Shown here: one piece after another, positions 28,207 to 37,188 of the stretch
How positions within the stretch are numbered: position 1 is the first letter of the stretch
How the letters are laid out: every line of letters starts with the position of its first letter
Translations under genes and position numbers: made by a program
DNA from: Leisingera sp. ANG59
Lineage (GTDB): Bacteria; Pseudomonadota; Alphaproteobacteria; Rhodobacterales; Rhodobacteraceae
Assembly: GCF_013317235.1 (NCBI RefSeq)
Contig: NZ_WLCM01000032.1
Location: 1 to 50,830, forward strand
Direction of reading: 5' to 3'
DNA length: 50,830 bases
Notes under the pieces: generated by a model
The model's input: only the letters and a program-made list of their open reading frames with translations
The model's database searches: none
Told to the model about the DNA's origin: nothing

Positions 28207-29127
28207 ATGACCATCCAAGTTTTCGGCCATAAATCCCCCGACACCGATTCCACCGGCTCCCCGATTGTCTGGGCCTGGTACCTGAACGAGGTGAAAGGCG
28301 TGGCCGCGGCCCCGAAACTGCTGGGCGAGCCGAACACCGAAGCCGCCTTCATGCTGCAGCGCTGGGGCCTGGAGAAGCCGGAAATCATCGCCGACGTGGC
28401 TGATGATGCGGCGGTTGTCATCGTCGACACCAACAACCCGGCAGAGCTGCCAGCCAACATCAACGGCGCCGACGTGCAGGCGATCATCGACCACCACAAG
28501 CTGGTTGGCGGCCTGGAAACCAAAGGCCCGATCGACATCACCATCCGCCCGCTGGCCTGCACCGCCACCATCATGCACGACCTGATGGGCGATGATGCCG
28601 CCAAAATGCCGGAAGCCGTCAAGGGCGCGGCGCTGACCTGCATCCTGTCCGACACGCTGGAGTTCCGCTCCCCCACCACCACCGCCCATGACAAGGCCGT
28701 GGCCGAGAAGCTGGCCGCCGACCTGGGCATCAATATCGCCGACTACGCGGCGGAGATGTTTGCCGCCAAATCCGATGTCTCCTCCTTCTCCGATGCGGAG
28801 CTGATCCGCATGGACTCCAAGGAATACGAAGTCGACGGCACCAAGTTCCGCGTCTCCGTGCTGGAAACCACCGCGCCGGGCGTGGTGCTGGACCGCAAGG
28901 CCTCGCTGATGGAGTCGATGACCTCTGTTGCAGCCGAGGACGGCGTCGATCAGGTGCTGCTGTTCGTGGTCGACATCCTGAACGAGGAAGCCACCCTGCT
29001 GGTGCCGAACGACCTGGTGAAGACCGTCGCCAGCAAGTCCTTCGGTGCAGATGCGGCCGGCGACACCGTGGTGCTGCCGGGCATCATGTCCCGCAAGAAG
29101 CAGATCATTCCGAACCTCAAGGTCTGA
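28207..29127 (+). CDS. ppaC: Manganese-dependent inorganic pyrophosphatase (family II)
   Basis: 306-aa DHH-family enzyme that splits pyrophosphate with Mn2+. The start at 28207 (MTIQVFGHKSPDTDST) follows from the family N-terminus. Metal ligands H8, D12, D14, D74 and the D95-H96-H97 DHH motif are visible, as is the C-terminal SRKKQIIPNL segment of the DHHA2 domain. Family II enzymes have much higher activity than family I and depend on manganese. A strong terminator follows at 29164. Confidence 0.97.
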   Translation: MTIQVFGHKSPDTDSTGSPIVWAWYLNEVKGVAAAPKLLGEPNTEAAFMLQRWGLEKPEIIADVADDAAVVIVDTNNPAELPANINGADVQAIIDHHKLVGGLETKGPIDITIRPLACTATIMHDLMGDDAAKMPEAVKGAALTCILSDTLEFRSPTTTAHDKAVAEKLAADLGINIADYAAEMFAAKSDVSSFSDAELIRMDSKEYEVDGTKFRVSVLETTAPGVVLDRKASLMESMTSVAAEDGVDQVLLFVVDILNEEATLLVPNDLVKTVASKSFGADAAGDTVVLPGIMSRKKQIIPNLKV

Positions 29128-29163
29128 CCGCAGCCATCAGGCAAACAGGCCAGTTCAACGGAC

Positions 29164-29190
29164 AAAAGGCGCCCCGCGGGGCGCCTTTTT
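29164..29190. terminator. Bidirectional intrinsic terminator between ppaC and the third TraB-like gene
   Basis: AAAAGGCGCCCC and GGGGCGCCTTTT form a 12-bp palindrome (29164-29189) with A and T runs on either side, so it can end both converging transcripts. Confidence 0.85.
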
Positions 29191-29216
29191 CGTTGCGGTT
29201 GCCTTTTGGCGCGCGC

Positions 29217-29909
29217 CTAGTCCAGGCCGAACACCGTCATCCATTCGCTGCCCGCCGGACGGAAACCGGCGTAATCCGCCAGCATCCGCGCCACCGCAGG
29301 CATATGCGCTGCACCATAGAGAATGGCGATGGACTGCGGTTCGTTCCGGTCCAGCACGCCTGCCAGCGTTTCGCAGAGGCGCGTGTCGCGCTGATGCAGC
29401 AGCACGCCGCGCAGCAGAGCTTCTTCGGTGTCCCAGGACAGGCTGCTTTCGCGCGTGCGGAGGTCATCCACATTGCGGCCGCGCGACAGGCCTTCCCGGG
29501 TGGCGAAACAGCGGCGGCGCAGCCCGATCCATGGCGCATAGGCAAAATAGAGCGCACGGTGCGCAAGCGGCAGCGTCTTCCAGGCCGCCTCGAACTCCGC
29601 CTGGGTGACATCGGCGTGGATGCGCTCCGCCCGGCCCGCTCCGGCCGGCAGCTTGGGCTGCGTCACCAGTCCCAACCGGTTGCCGTGCAGCCAGCGGTAA
29701 GAGCTGGTCAGATGCTGCACCACAGGCGACTTCACACCCTCGAACAAGAGAACATCGTGGTCCAGCGCGTCGCGGTAGACCGCGTCATAGAACCCGGCTT
29801 CGCCGATATGCAGCATCGGGAACAGGGTCACTGCTGCCGGGTGTGCAGGGCTTTTGAAAACATGGCGGGCGGACCTCAGCCCCATGAAGGATGTTTCGAT
29901 AAATTGCAT
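29217..29909 (-). CDS. TraB-like protein, third copy (no signal peptide)
   Basis: 230-aa protein with the same three motifs in shorter form: H34 in TLFPMLHIGEAGFYD, E57 in VLLFEGVKSP and H202 in YGAAHMPAVARML. It lacks a signal peptide and about 90 residues compared with the two exported copies and is probably cytoplasmic. It converges on ppaC, and lies downstream of the chemoreceptor gene on the same strand with a 104-bp gap. The family assignment is from motif pattern and spacing, and is less certain than for the other two. Confidence 0.68.
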   Translation of the reverse strand: MQFIETSFMGLRSARHVFKSPAHPAAVTLFPMLHIGEAGFYDAVYRDALDHDVLLFEGVKSPVVQHLTSSYRWLHGNRLGLVTQPKLPAGAGRAERIHADVTQAEFEAAWKTLPLAHRALYFAYAPWIGLRRRCFATREGLSRGRNVDDLRTRESSLSWDTEEALLRGVLLHQRDTRLCETLAGVLDRNEPQSIAILYGAAHMPAVARMLADYAGFRPAGSEWMTVFGLD

Positions 29910-30013
29910 CCGGCGCCTAAAGAAGCTTATTCCGACTGAAAACTATACCGGCAGTTGCAAACAGGAAAGACCCAGCAGCGCAACGGGCTGCCGGGGCGCC
30001 TGAATACTGTGGC

Positions 30014-31963
30014 TCAGGCAGAGCGGGTTTCGGGACCGCCTGCTGGGCCGGCCGGGGTTTCGTCTTCACCTTTGAAATCCACCCAGCGGTCCTCCTCCAA
30101 AGCTGCGGCCATGGCGTCCGCATATTCTGCCTCCGCCTTCAGCGGTGTCTCCTTAGGCGGCTCCGGCACCGCAGGCGCCGCCGGGAATGCAACCTCCTGA
30201 AACGGCGCCGCCGCCTGGCTGCTGTCCAGCAGCACGAACTGGCCGACCATCCGGTTCAGCTCCACGGTTTCGCCGCTCATCGCGCGGATGGCAGAGCCGG
30301 TTTCCTCCACCATGGAAGCGTTCTGCTGGGTCACCGAGTCCAGCTGGGCGACACCGGTGTTGATCTCGTTCAGCCCCTGCGCCTGCTCTGCCGACTGCCG
30401 GGAGATGCCGGCCACCAGTTCGGTGATGCGGCCGACCTGGCTGACCACGGTCTGCAGCGCCTTGCCGGCGCCATCCACCTTGTGCACGCCGTCCTGCACA
30501 TGGCCGGAGCTGGCGCGGATCAGGGTCTTGATCTCCATCGCCGCATCCGAGGAGCGCTGCGCCAGCGCCCGCACCTCGGAGGCGACCACCGCAAAGCCGC
30601 GGCCGACCTCGCCCGCGCGGGCGGCCTCCACCCCGGCGTTCAGCGCCAGCAGGTTGGTCTGGAAGGCGATGTCGTCAATCACCCCGATGATCTGGCTGAT
30701 CTGATTAGAGGAGGTTTCGATCTCGTTCATCGCCGCAATCGCGCCCTCGACCACCTCGCCGCTGCGCTCCACGTCAGCACGGGCGGCCTCAACCGCGCCC
30801 TGCACCTCCTGCGCGTTCTGTGCCGAGGAATTGACGCTGGCGGTCATCTGCTCCAGCGCCGCGGCGGTCTGCTCCAGCGTCGCCGCCTGGCTTTCGGTGC
30901 GCGCCGACAGGTCCTCTGCCGCGGTGCGGATGCCGTCCGCCTGGCTGTTCAGCCGGCCGCCGGCCTGCACCACCTGGGACAGAAGCTGGTTCAGCTTGTC
31001 GACGGTTTCATTGTAATTCACCCGCAACGGATCGTAATCGGCACCGAATTGTTCGGAGATCTGATCGCTGAAATCGCCCGCCGCCAGCCGCTGCAGTGCC
31101 TGGCGCAGCCGTTCGATTACCGCTTCCCCCTCCTCGCGCAGCTTGTTCTGCTCCTCCAGCGCCTTCACCACGCGGCCCGAGACCGCGTCGATGTCCTTGG
31201 CGATATCGCCGAAATCATCGGCCCGCATCCGGTCGGCGACCCTGAGGCTGAAATCCCCCTCTGCCACCTCCCGCAGGGCAGCCCGCATCCGCTCGATCGG
31301 CCGGGTGATGGTCAGCGTCACCTTGCGGGAGTTGTGCAGCATGATGACCGTCGCAACCGCCGAAATACCCAGCACCAGATAGAGCAGGTTCTGGTCTTGC
31401 TGGCGCGCGGATGCCGCCGTTTCGGCTGCAGACACCTTGATCGCCTTGCCCAGCTTGGACAGCTTTGCGGAGATGTTTCCGGAGTAGGACTGGAAGGCCG
31501 GCAGCGCGTCGACAGCCTCCGCCGTGTCGGTAAAGGCGAGCGCCACCACCTCTGCGCCGGTGTTGTTGAACCCGTCGACCAGCGGCAGCAGCGAGGCCAC
31601 CATGTTGCGGATATGCTCCGGCAGCTCCAGCGCCTGCAGCGCCTCCATCTCGGAGCGGAACTCCTGAGCCTCCGCCTCCATAGCGGCCTGCAGCTGTGCC
31701 TTGCGGTCCTCCGCCCCGTCCTGGCCCAGAACCACCGCTGACACCACCGCGGCCTCCACCTTGCTGTGGGCCATGTCCGCCGTCAGTTCATGCCGGACGG
31801 CCTGGGTCACATTGATCTGGCGCTCCAGGTTCAGCTCGCTCTGCCACAGGCTGAAGAGCGACACCGTGGCCAGGATCAGAACCGAAGACATAGCGATAAC
31901 GCCGGACAGCATCAGCCGGCGTTTCAGGGGCATCGTGCGGAACAGGGGCAAACTGCGGAACAT
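30014..31963 (-). CDS. Methyl-accepting chemotaxis protein
   Basis: 649-aa chemoreceptor starting at 31963 ([16 protein letters not shown]). TM1 is at about 17-40 and TM2 at 192-210, with a helical periplasmic sensor between them that has a four-helix-bundle look. HAMP follows (about 211-265), then a second coiled linker, then the signalling domain, whose hairpin tip is [20 protein letters not shown]. The ligand is unknown. There is no CheR-binding pentapeptide at the acidic C-terminus. No other chemotaxis genes adjoin it, though a PAS sensor lies at 47.6 kb. Confidence 0.95.
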   Translation of the reverse strand: MFRSLPLFRTMPLKRRLMLSGVIAMSSVLILATVSLFSLWQSELNLERQINVTQAVRHELTADMAHSKVEAAVVSAVVLGQDGAEDRKAQLQAAMEAEAQEFRSEMEALQALELPEHIRNMVASLLPLVDGFNNTGAEVVALAFTDTAEAVDALPAFQSYSGNISAKLSKLGKAIKVSAAETAASARQQDQNLLYLVLGISAVATVIMLHNSRKVTLTITRPIERMRAALREVAEGDFSLRVADRMRADDFGDIAKDIDAVSGRVVKALEEQNKLREEGEAVIERLRQALQRLAAGDFSDQISEQFGADYDPLRVNYNETVDKLNQLLSQVVQAGGRLNSQADGIRTAAEDLSARTESQAATLEQTAAALEQMTASVNSSAQNAQEVQGAVEAARADVERSGEVVEGAIAAMNEIETSSNQISQIIGVIDDIAFQTNLLALNAGVEAARAGEVGRGFAVVASEVRALAQRSSDAAMEIKTLIRASSGHVQDGVHKVDGAGKALQTVVSQVGRITELVAGISRQSAEQAQGLNEINTGVAQLDSVTQQNASMVEETGSAIRAMSGETVELNRMVGQFVLLDSSQAAAPFQEVAFPAAPAVPEPPKETPLKAEAEYADAMAAALEEDRWVDFKGEDETPAGPAGGPETRSA

Positions 31964-32170
31964 GATAAAATCACCATTAGGTTGTTTTTGGAAAGACAAA
32001 ATCACCCGGGTTAATTTTTTGAAAATCTGCGGGGCTGATGCTGCTTTTTAACGGTGGCTGAACGGAACGGCTGCGGTTCCGGCAGTGAAAGTGCCGCGGC
32101 CGGCGGCTGGCCTTCCGCCGCACTCTCTGCCATAGCTGGCCGCAACGACCCTACGCGCGAAGGCCCGGCC

Positions 32171-33046
32171 ATGACCCAGATCATCACCTCCCTTTCCGAA
32201 GTCTCCAGCCGCTACAAGGCGCTGTTCGTGGACCTGTGGGGCTGCGTCCACAACGGCATCACCGCCTTTCCCGATGCGGTGGCGGCGCTGCAGGCCTACC
32301 GCGAGGCAGGCGGCACCGTGGTGCTGGTGACCAATTCGCCGAAACCGCGCGCCGGTGTGGCGGCGCAGCTGGGGCAGTTCAACGTGCCGGCGGACGCCTA
32401 TGACACCATCTCCACCTCCGGCGATTCCGCGCGGGCGGCGATGTTCACCGGCGCGGTCGGCAACAAGGTCTATTTCATGGGCGAGTGGGAGCGCGACGCG
32501 GGCTTTTTCGAGCCGCTGCATGTGATTCACAACCCGGTGGAGATCACCAGGGTGCCGCTGAAAGAAGCCGAGGGCATCGTCTGCTGCGGCCCGTTCGATC
32601 CGCAGGCCGATCCGGAGGTGAACCGGGCCGATTTCCTCTATGCCAAGCAGATGGGCATGAAGCTGTTGTGCGCCAACCCGGACATCATCGTCGACCGCGG
32701 CGAGACGCGCGAGTGGTGCGCGGGCGCGCTGGCGCGGCTGTATACTGAGATAGGCGGCGAGAGCCTGTATTTCGGCAAGCCGCATCCGCCGATCTATGAC
32801 CTGGCCCGGCTGCGGCTGCAGGAGGTGGCCCCGGGGATCGCCGATTCCGAGATCCTGGCGATCGGCGACGGGCCGCATACGGATATTGCCGGCGCCATGG
32901 GCGAAGGCATCGATTCCCTGTTCATCACCGGCGGGCTTGCGGCCAGAGAGACAAAGACATCAGTCCAGCCGGACCCGGACGCGCTGGCGGCCTATCTGGC
33001 GCAGGAGCAGTCCGCGCCGACCTATGCCATTGGCTTCCTGCGGTAA
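32171..33046 (+). CDS. HAD-superfamily hydrolase, TIGR01459 (subclass IIA)
   Basis: 291-aa HAD phosphatase-like protein. The start is ATG 32171 (MTQIITSLSEVSSRYKALF). Motif I is DLWGCVHNG with nucleophile D21; the second acid of the usual DxD is a tryptophan, as typical for this subfamily. Motif II is VLVTNSPKPR, and the C-terminal LAIGDGPHTDIAGAMGEG has the metal acids. It resembles NagD-type sugar phosphatases, with unknown substrate. Divergent from the chemoreceptor, and ended by a terminator at 33089. Confidence 0.9.
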   Translation: MTQIITSLSEVSSRYKALFVDLWGCVHNGITAFPDAVAALQAYREAGGTVVLVTNSPKPRAGVAAQLGQFNVPADAYDTISTSGDSARAAMFTGAVGNKVYFMGEWERDAGFFEPLHVIHNPVEITRVPLKEAEGIVCCGPFDPQADPEVNRADFLYAKQMGMKLLCANPDIIVDRGETREWCAGALARLYTEIGGESLYFGKPHPPIYDLARLRLQEVAPGIADSEILAIGDGPHTDIAGAMGEGIDSLFITGGLAARETKTSVQPDPDALAAYLAQEQSAPTYAIGFLR

Positions 33047-33088
33047 ATCCGGCACCCGGCACCCCCGCTGGCTGCCCCGGCCTTGCAA

Positions 33089-33118
33089 CCCTGCCCGCAC
33101 CGGGCGGGGTTTTCTTTT
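33089..33118 (+). terminator. Intrinsic terminator after the HAD hydrolase
   Basis: CCCTGCCCG-CAC-CGGGCGGGG (33089-33109), a 9-bp stem with one T-G pair, then TTTTCTTTT. Confidence 0.85.
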
Positions 33119-33245
33119 GTCAGAAATGTCTTGATTTTCTGCAACTGCAAAGTAATAAAGTTGCGCAAGCGGCCACGGTGGCGCGCAAAAGTTACAACGC
33201 CAAACGGTCAAATGATGCGTTCAGGGCCGGCGAACGGAGGATGAA

Positions 33246-33689
33246 ATGTTGGACAACATGCCGCGCGGAACCATCTGCATCGAAGACATCGAGATGGGCA
33301 TGGTGCGTTACCTGCGCAAAGTCATCACCGATGAGGACATCGAAAAGTTCGCCCAGGTGTCGACCGACCGCAATCCGGTGCATCTGGATGACGATTATGC
33401 CCAGGACACCATTTTCGAGGGCCGGATCGCGCACGGGATGCTGACCGCAGGGCTGATCTCGGCCGTCATTGGCGAGCAGCTGCCGGGCCACGGCACCATC
33501 TACATGAGCCAGTCGCTGAAGTTCCTGGCGCCGGTGCGCCCGGGCGATCTGGTGCTGGCGGAGGTCGAGGTGACCGACATCGTGATCGACAAGCGCCGGG
33601 TCAAGCTGGACTGCCGCTGCATCGTGGATGGCAAGAAGGTTCTGGTGGGTGAAGCCATGGTGATGGCCCCGTCGCGCAAGTTCGACTGA
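33246..33689 (+). CDS. MaoC family (R)-specific enoyl hydratase-like protein
   Basis: 147-aa hot-dog-fold hydratase of the MaoC/PhaJ type, which adds water to enoyl-CoA to give (R)-3-hydroxyacyl-CoA. The active site D41-x-N43-P-x-H46 (STDRNPVHLDDDYA) is followed by FEGRIAHGM. A GGAGGATGAA ribosome site precedes the ATG. The family supplies monomers for polyhydroxyalkanoate; no pha genes are close, so the pathway is undetermined. Ended by a hairpin at 33712. Confidence 0.9.
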   Translation: MLDNMPRGTICIEDIEMGMVRYLRKVITDEDIEKFAQVSTDRNPVHLDDDYAQDTIFEGRIAHGMLTAGLISAVIGEQLPGHGTIYMSQSLKFLAPVRPGDLVLAEVEVTDIVIDKRRVKLDCRCIVDGKKVLVGEAMVMAPSRKFD

Positions 33690-33711
33690 ATTTTCTGCAT
33701 GCAGCAGTTTC

Positions 33712-33744
33712 AGCCGCCGGGGGCCTTTGCCCTTGGCGGCTTTT
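33712..33744 (+). terminator. Intrinsic terminator after the MaoC hydratase
   Basis: AGCCGCC (33712-33718) and GGCGGCT (33735-33741) enclose an inner GGGCCTTTGCCC, then TTTTGCTT. Stem interrupted by a small bulge. Confidence 0.75.
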
Positions 33745-33842
33745 GCTTGCCGTGCCTGTTGTTCCGTTCGTTCCGTTCGGGTGTTGCGCTGAAGCCCGAT
33801 TAAGGGGGCGGCGCCGCCGGGTGGAGGTGGACAGACCCCGCC

Positions 33843-33884
33843 GGGGGCCTGCTCGGACAAGCTCGCTTGGACGACCCCCTTTTT
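33843..33884 (+). terminator. Terminator-like hairpin with no upstream gene
   Basis: GGGGG (33843-33847) and CCCCC (33875-33879) flank an inner CAAGC-TC-GCTTG hairpin and are followed by TTTTTATC. It is 154 bp beyond the MaoC stop and after that gene's own terminator, so it would suit the 3' end of a small RNA. Confidence 0.5.
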
Positions 33885-34305
33885 ATCAGGGCCGGTCTCC
33901 GGGGTGTCGCGCAGGCAGCCTCACAGATGCCTGCGCCTCGTATCATGGCCCATGCGCGGAGCCATGGCGGGGGATCGCGATCTTTAGGAAGTATTGCAGA
34001 GGGGCATGAGGATTGCGTGAAAGGGGCGTACGGCGGGGACGCAACACCTTTCTGGCAGGCCTGATACTGAGGGCGGGCGCCTGCCCGCGGGGTGGCGCTG
34101 CAACGCTTGTGCGGGGCAGTTTGTCCCTGCACCTTCCGTACGAGTTAACGAGGGAGCACTGCCCTCTCGAAAGCGCCAGCCCGATGGGGCGGGCAGGCGC
34201 TCGCCCGGCGCCTGCGGCTTGATTCCGGGCTGGGGCGGGTGTGCTTCCACCCTCCTCCGCCACTGGCCGCTTGAACCGCCGCCGCGGTGCGGGTACGGAT
34301 GCGCC

Positions 34306-35238
34306 ATGCGTATCGTCAGAGATTATGAATTCGTCGAAGTGCAGGACCGGGGCGCCACCGTCGCCATCGGCAACTTTGACGGCGTGCATCTGGGCCATCA
34401 GTCGGTGATCGAGCTGGCCCGCAAGGCGGCACCGGACGCGCCGCTGGGGGTGATGACGTTTGAGCCGCACCCGCGCGAGTATTTTGCGCCGGACAGCCCG
34501 CCGTTCCGGCTGATGCGCGCCGAGACCCGCGCCCACCGGCTGGAGAAGCTGGGGGTGGAGCGGCTCTATGAGCTGAACTTCAACACCGCGCTGTCGAGCC
34601 TGACGCCGGAGGAGTTCGCCCGCGACGTGATCTCCGAAGGGCTGGGGCTGGCGCATGTGGTGGTGGGTGCCGATTTCTGTTTCGGCAAGGGCCGCGCAGG
34701 CAATGCCGAAGACCTGAAGCGGTTCGGCGCGCAGTACGGCTTTGGCGTCACCATTGCGCCTTTGATGGAATATTCCGAGCACGCGGTGTCCTCCACCGCG
34801 ATCCGCAACGCGCTGAGCGAAGGCCGCCCGGCGGACGCCAAGGAGATGCTGGGCCACTGGCACCGGATCGAAGGCGTGGTGATCGGCGGCGAGCAGCGCG
34901 GGCGGGAGCTGGGCTTCCCGACGGCCAACATGTCGATCGAGGGTCTGCACCAGCCGCGGTTCGGCGTTTATGCGGTGCTGGTCGACGTGCTGGACGGGCC
35001 GCATGCGGGCAGCTATTTCGGGGCCGCCTCGATCGGGGTCAGGCCGATGTTCGGCGGCGTGGTCCCGAATATCGAGACCTACCTGTTCGATTTCTCCGGC
35101 GACCTGTACGGCGCGACTTTGTCGGTGGGGCTGGTGGCCTTCCTGCGGCCGGAGCTGAAATTCGACGGGCTGGAGGCGCTGATCGCGCAGATGGATGCGG
35201 ATTGCGCCGAGGCGCGGGAAATGCTGGCGGCGCTATGA
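34306..35238 (+). CDS. ribF: Bifunctional riboflavin kinase/FMN adenylyltransferase (RibF)
   Basis: 310-aa enzyme making FMN and FAD from riboflavin. The start is ATG 34306 (MRIVRDYEFVEVQDRG). The N-terminal adenylyltransferase half has GNFDGVHLGHQ with H28 and H31, plus FCFGKGRAG. The C-terminal kinase half begins at GVVIGGEQRGRELGFPTANM. Complete. Its stop overlaps the ATG of ycgN-like by four bases. No FMN riboswitch precedes it. Confidence 0.97.
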   Translation: MRIVRDYEFVEVQDRGATVAIGNFDGVHLGHQSVIELARKAAPDAPLGVMTFEPHPREYFAPDSPPFRLMRAETRAHRLEKLGVERLYELNFNTALSSLTPEEFARDVISEGLGLAHVVVGADFCFGKGRAGNAEDLKRFGAQYGFGVTIAPLMEYSEHAVSSTAIRNALSEGRPADAKEMLGHWHRIEGVVIGGEQRGRELGFPTANMSIEGLHQPRFGVYAVLVDVLDGPHAGSYFGAASIGVRPMFGGVVPNIETYLFDFSGDLYGATLSVGLVAFLRPELKFDGLEALIAQMDADCAEAREMLAAL

Positions 35239-35717
35239 AACCTGCAAAAGACGTCATTGACCGCTCCGGCCTGGGCGAGCGCTTCTGGGAGAAGAAGCCG
35301 CTGGACAAGATGAGCCAGAAGGAATGGGAAGCGCTGTGCGACGGCTGCGGCAAATGCTGCCTGAACAAGCTGGAGGATGAGGACACCGGCGAGGTCGCGC
35401 TGACCCGGGTCGCCTGCCGCCTGCTGGATGACAGCACCTGCCGCTGCGCCCAGTACCCGATCCGCCACCAGTTCATCCCCGAGTGCATCGTGCTGAAGCC
35501 GGACAACCTGGACACCCACGCCTACTGGATGCCGCAGACCTGCGCCTACCGGCTGCTGTGGCAGGGCAAGCCGCTGCCGGAATGGCACCCGCTGCTGACC
35601 GGCACGCCCGAAAGCGTGCATGAGGCCGGCGTGTCGGTGCGCGGATGGACGGTGTCGGAGTTCGAGATTGCCGAGGACGAGTGGGAAGACCACATCATCG
35701 AAGAGCCGACCGGCTGA
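35235..35717 (+). CDS. YcgN family cysteine-cluster protein (UPF0260)
   Basis: 160-aa YcgN/UPF0260 protein. The cysteines C35, C38, C41 and C42 (CDGCGKCC) and C61, C69, C71, C84 form the family's metal-binding cluster, thought to bind iron or zinc. It starts inside ribF (ATGA overlap), so it is translationally coupled to FMN/FAD synthesis. Function unknown; a role in loading a metal or flavin cofactor is speculation from position only. Confidence 0.92.
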   Translation: MKPAKDVIDRSGLGERFWEKKPLDKMSQKEWEALCDGCGKCCLNKLEDEDTGEVALTRVACRLLDDSTCRCAQYPIRHQFIPECIVLKPDNLDTHAYWMPQTCAYRLLWQGKPLPEWHPLLTGTPESVHEAGVSVRGWTVSEFEIAEDEWEDHIIEEPTG

Positions 35718-35855
35718 GCCTGCTGCGCCGGAGAGACTGCGGTGCCGGTCTGTCGCAGGACTGTTAAACAGAAATACAATTTAAGATTGCAAAGCATGCA
35801 GCCCCGCCGCCATGATGAGGGAATCCACACAGGTTTCCCATGAGGAGGGCGGCAG

Positions 35856-36062
35856 ATGCCATTCGAGCACGGCACCTATTTCAGCGCAAGAGAAGCCTAC
35901 AAAACCAGGGAGTTCCTTTCGACCCTGGGCCTGAGCAGCAAGCAGGCCGGTGAAATCAAGGCCTGGCACCAGTACCATCTGGGCAAGCAGCTGACGATTT
36001 GGGCCACAGTCGGGACCATTGCCGGCCTCGGGCTGGGGCTGCTGTTTGCGCGGATGTTCTGA
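35856..36062 (+). CDS. 68-aa single-pass membrane protein
   Basis: Small protein with a strong AGGAGGG ribosome site eight bases ahead of the ATG. Residues 1-45 are polar (EHGTYFSAREAYKTREFL); residues 47-66 form one hydrophobic helix (TIWATVGTIAGLGLGLLFA). I do not recognise a family. It stands alone between ycgN-like and the aldolase gene, with its own intergenic spaces. The good start site and normal codon bias support a real gene. Confidence 0.65.
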   Translation: MPFEHGTYFSAREAYKTREFLSTLGLSSKQAGEIKAWHQYHLGKQLTIWATVGTIAGLGLGLLFARMF

Positions 36063-36134
36063 GCGCGGCTTGGCATCGTCGGCGGAACTGCCTACTGCTA
36101 GGCAATCACTCTGGCAGACCAAGGGAATCCGCTG

Positions 36135-37169
36135 ATGCATTTCGCTTCCGACAACTCCGGCCCGGTGCCGCAGCAGATCCTCGACGCGCTGGCGCGGGCC
36201 AACCAGGGCTATGCGATGGGCTATGGTTCTGATGCCGAAATGGCGGAGGTGACGGAGCGGATCCGGGAGATTTTCGAGGCGCCGGAAGCGGCAGTCTACC
36301 TGGTGGCCACCGGCACCGCGGCCAATGTGCTGGCGCTGTCGACACTGGCACAGCCATGGCAGACGGTGTTCTGCACCAGGCCTGCCCATATCAACATGGA
36401 TGAATGCAACGCGCCGGAGTTCTACTCGGGCGGCGCCAAGCTGACGCTGGTGACGGAGGCCGACAAGATGACCTCCGAAGGGCTGCGCGCGGCCATCGAG
36501 GGCGAGGAAACCCGCGGTGTGCACGGGCCGCAGCGGGGGCCGGTGTCGCTGACCCAGGTGACGGAGTTCGGCACCGTCTACAGCCTGCAGGAGCTGCAAG
36601 CGGTCTGCGGTGCGGCCAAGGAATACGGGCTGCCGGTGCATATGGACGGCGCGCGGTTCACCAATGCGCTGGTGTCGCTGGGCTGCACGCCGGCCGAGAT
36701 GACCTGGAAGGCGGGCGTTGACGCGGTGTCGTTCGGCGGCACCAAGAACGGCTGCATGGGGGTGGAAGCGGTGATCTTCTTTGACCCGCGCCATGCGCAG
36801 GAGTTCGAGTACCGGCGCAAGCGCGGCGCGCATCTGTTTTCCAAGCACCGCTACCTGTCGGCGCAGATGCTGGCCTATCTGACTGATGATCTGTGGCTGG
36901 ACAACGCCCGCGCCGCCAATGCAAAAACCGCGCTGCTGGCCGAAGGGCTGAAGGCGGCGGGCGCCCATTTCACCCATCCCGCCCAGGCCAACATGATCTT
37001 TGCCGCCCTGCCCCGCGGCAAGCATCAGGAATTGTTCGCGGCTGGCGCCATCTACCACCTGTGGGACGGGCTGCTGCAGGGGCCAGAGCATGAGCTGGTC
37101 ACCGCACGCTTCGTCTGCGACTGGTCGGTGCCGGAGGAAGATATCCGGACATTCCTGTCGCTGCTCTGA
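36135..37169 (+). CDS. ltaE: Low-specificity L-threonine aldolase-like PLP enzyme
   Basis: 344-aa fold-type I PLP enzyme. It should cleave beta-hydroxy amino acids (threonine or allo-threonine) to glycine and an aldehyde. D171 in HMDGARFTNAL binds the pyridine nitrogen and K204 in FGGTKNGCMG forms the Schiff base. The start at 36135 (MHFASDNSGPVP) agrees with the family's SDN motif near the N-terminus. Monocistronic by its spacing. The related beta-eliminating lyases cannot be excluded. Confidence 0.9.
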   Translation: MHFASDNSGPVPQQILDALARANQGYAMGYGSDAEMAEVTERIREIFEAPEAAVYLVATGTAANVLALSTLAQPWQTVFCTRPAHINMDECNAPEFYSGGAKLTLVTEADKMTSEGLRAAIEGEETRGVHGPQRGPVSLTQVTEFGTVYSLQELQAVCGAAKEYGLPVHMDGARFTNALVSLGCTPAEMTWKAGVDAVSFGGTKNGCMGVEAVIFFDPRHAQEFEYRRKRGAHLFSKHRYLSAQMLAYLTDDLWLDNARAANAKTALLAEGLKAAGAHFTHPAQANMIFAALPRGKHQELFAAGAIYHLWDGLLQGPEHELVTARFVCDWSVPEEDIRTFLSLL

Positions 37170-37188
37170 GACCTCGCGGGGCGGCCGG

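Larger units (their letters stand above)
33690..34305. other. 616-bp gene-free region between maoC-like gene and ribF
   Basis: No coding region is supported here on either strand: the possible frames are arginine, proline and glycine rich and have no family features. The stretch holds the MaoC terminator, a tandem GTTCCGTTC repeat (near 33761-33779), a second terminator-like hairpin at 33843-33884, and inverted repeats such as GGGCGGGC/GCCTGCCC and GGCGCT/AGCGCC blocks around 34070-34230. No FMN riboswitch core (AGGGTGAAATTCCCGACC) is present ahead of ribF, and no tRNA, SRP RNA, RNase P RNA or tmRNA signature was recognised. It may hide a small RNA or a dispersed intergenic repeat. Confidence 0.6.

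Noticed and set aside
30482..31741. 419-residue plus-strand frame within the chemoreceptor gene
   Set aside because: Histidine-, arginine- and glutamine-rich shadow of the chemoreceptor; no family features.
33760..33780. Tandem GTTCCGTTC as CRISPR-like repeat
   Set aside because: Only two adjacent copies without spacers, so it is a simple tandem duplication.
34000..34300. FMN riboswitch upstream of ribF
   Set aside because: The conserved core AGGGTGAAATTCCCGACC and the junction elements are not present on either strand.
33743..34307. Possible small proteins between MaoC and ribF
   Set aside because: Low-complexity R/P/G composition, no ribosome sites, no similarity to known families. A non-coding interpretation is preferred.
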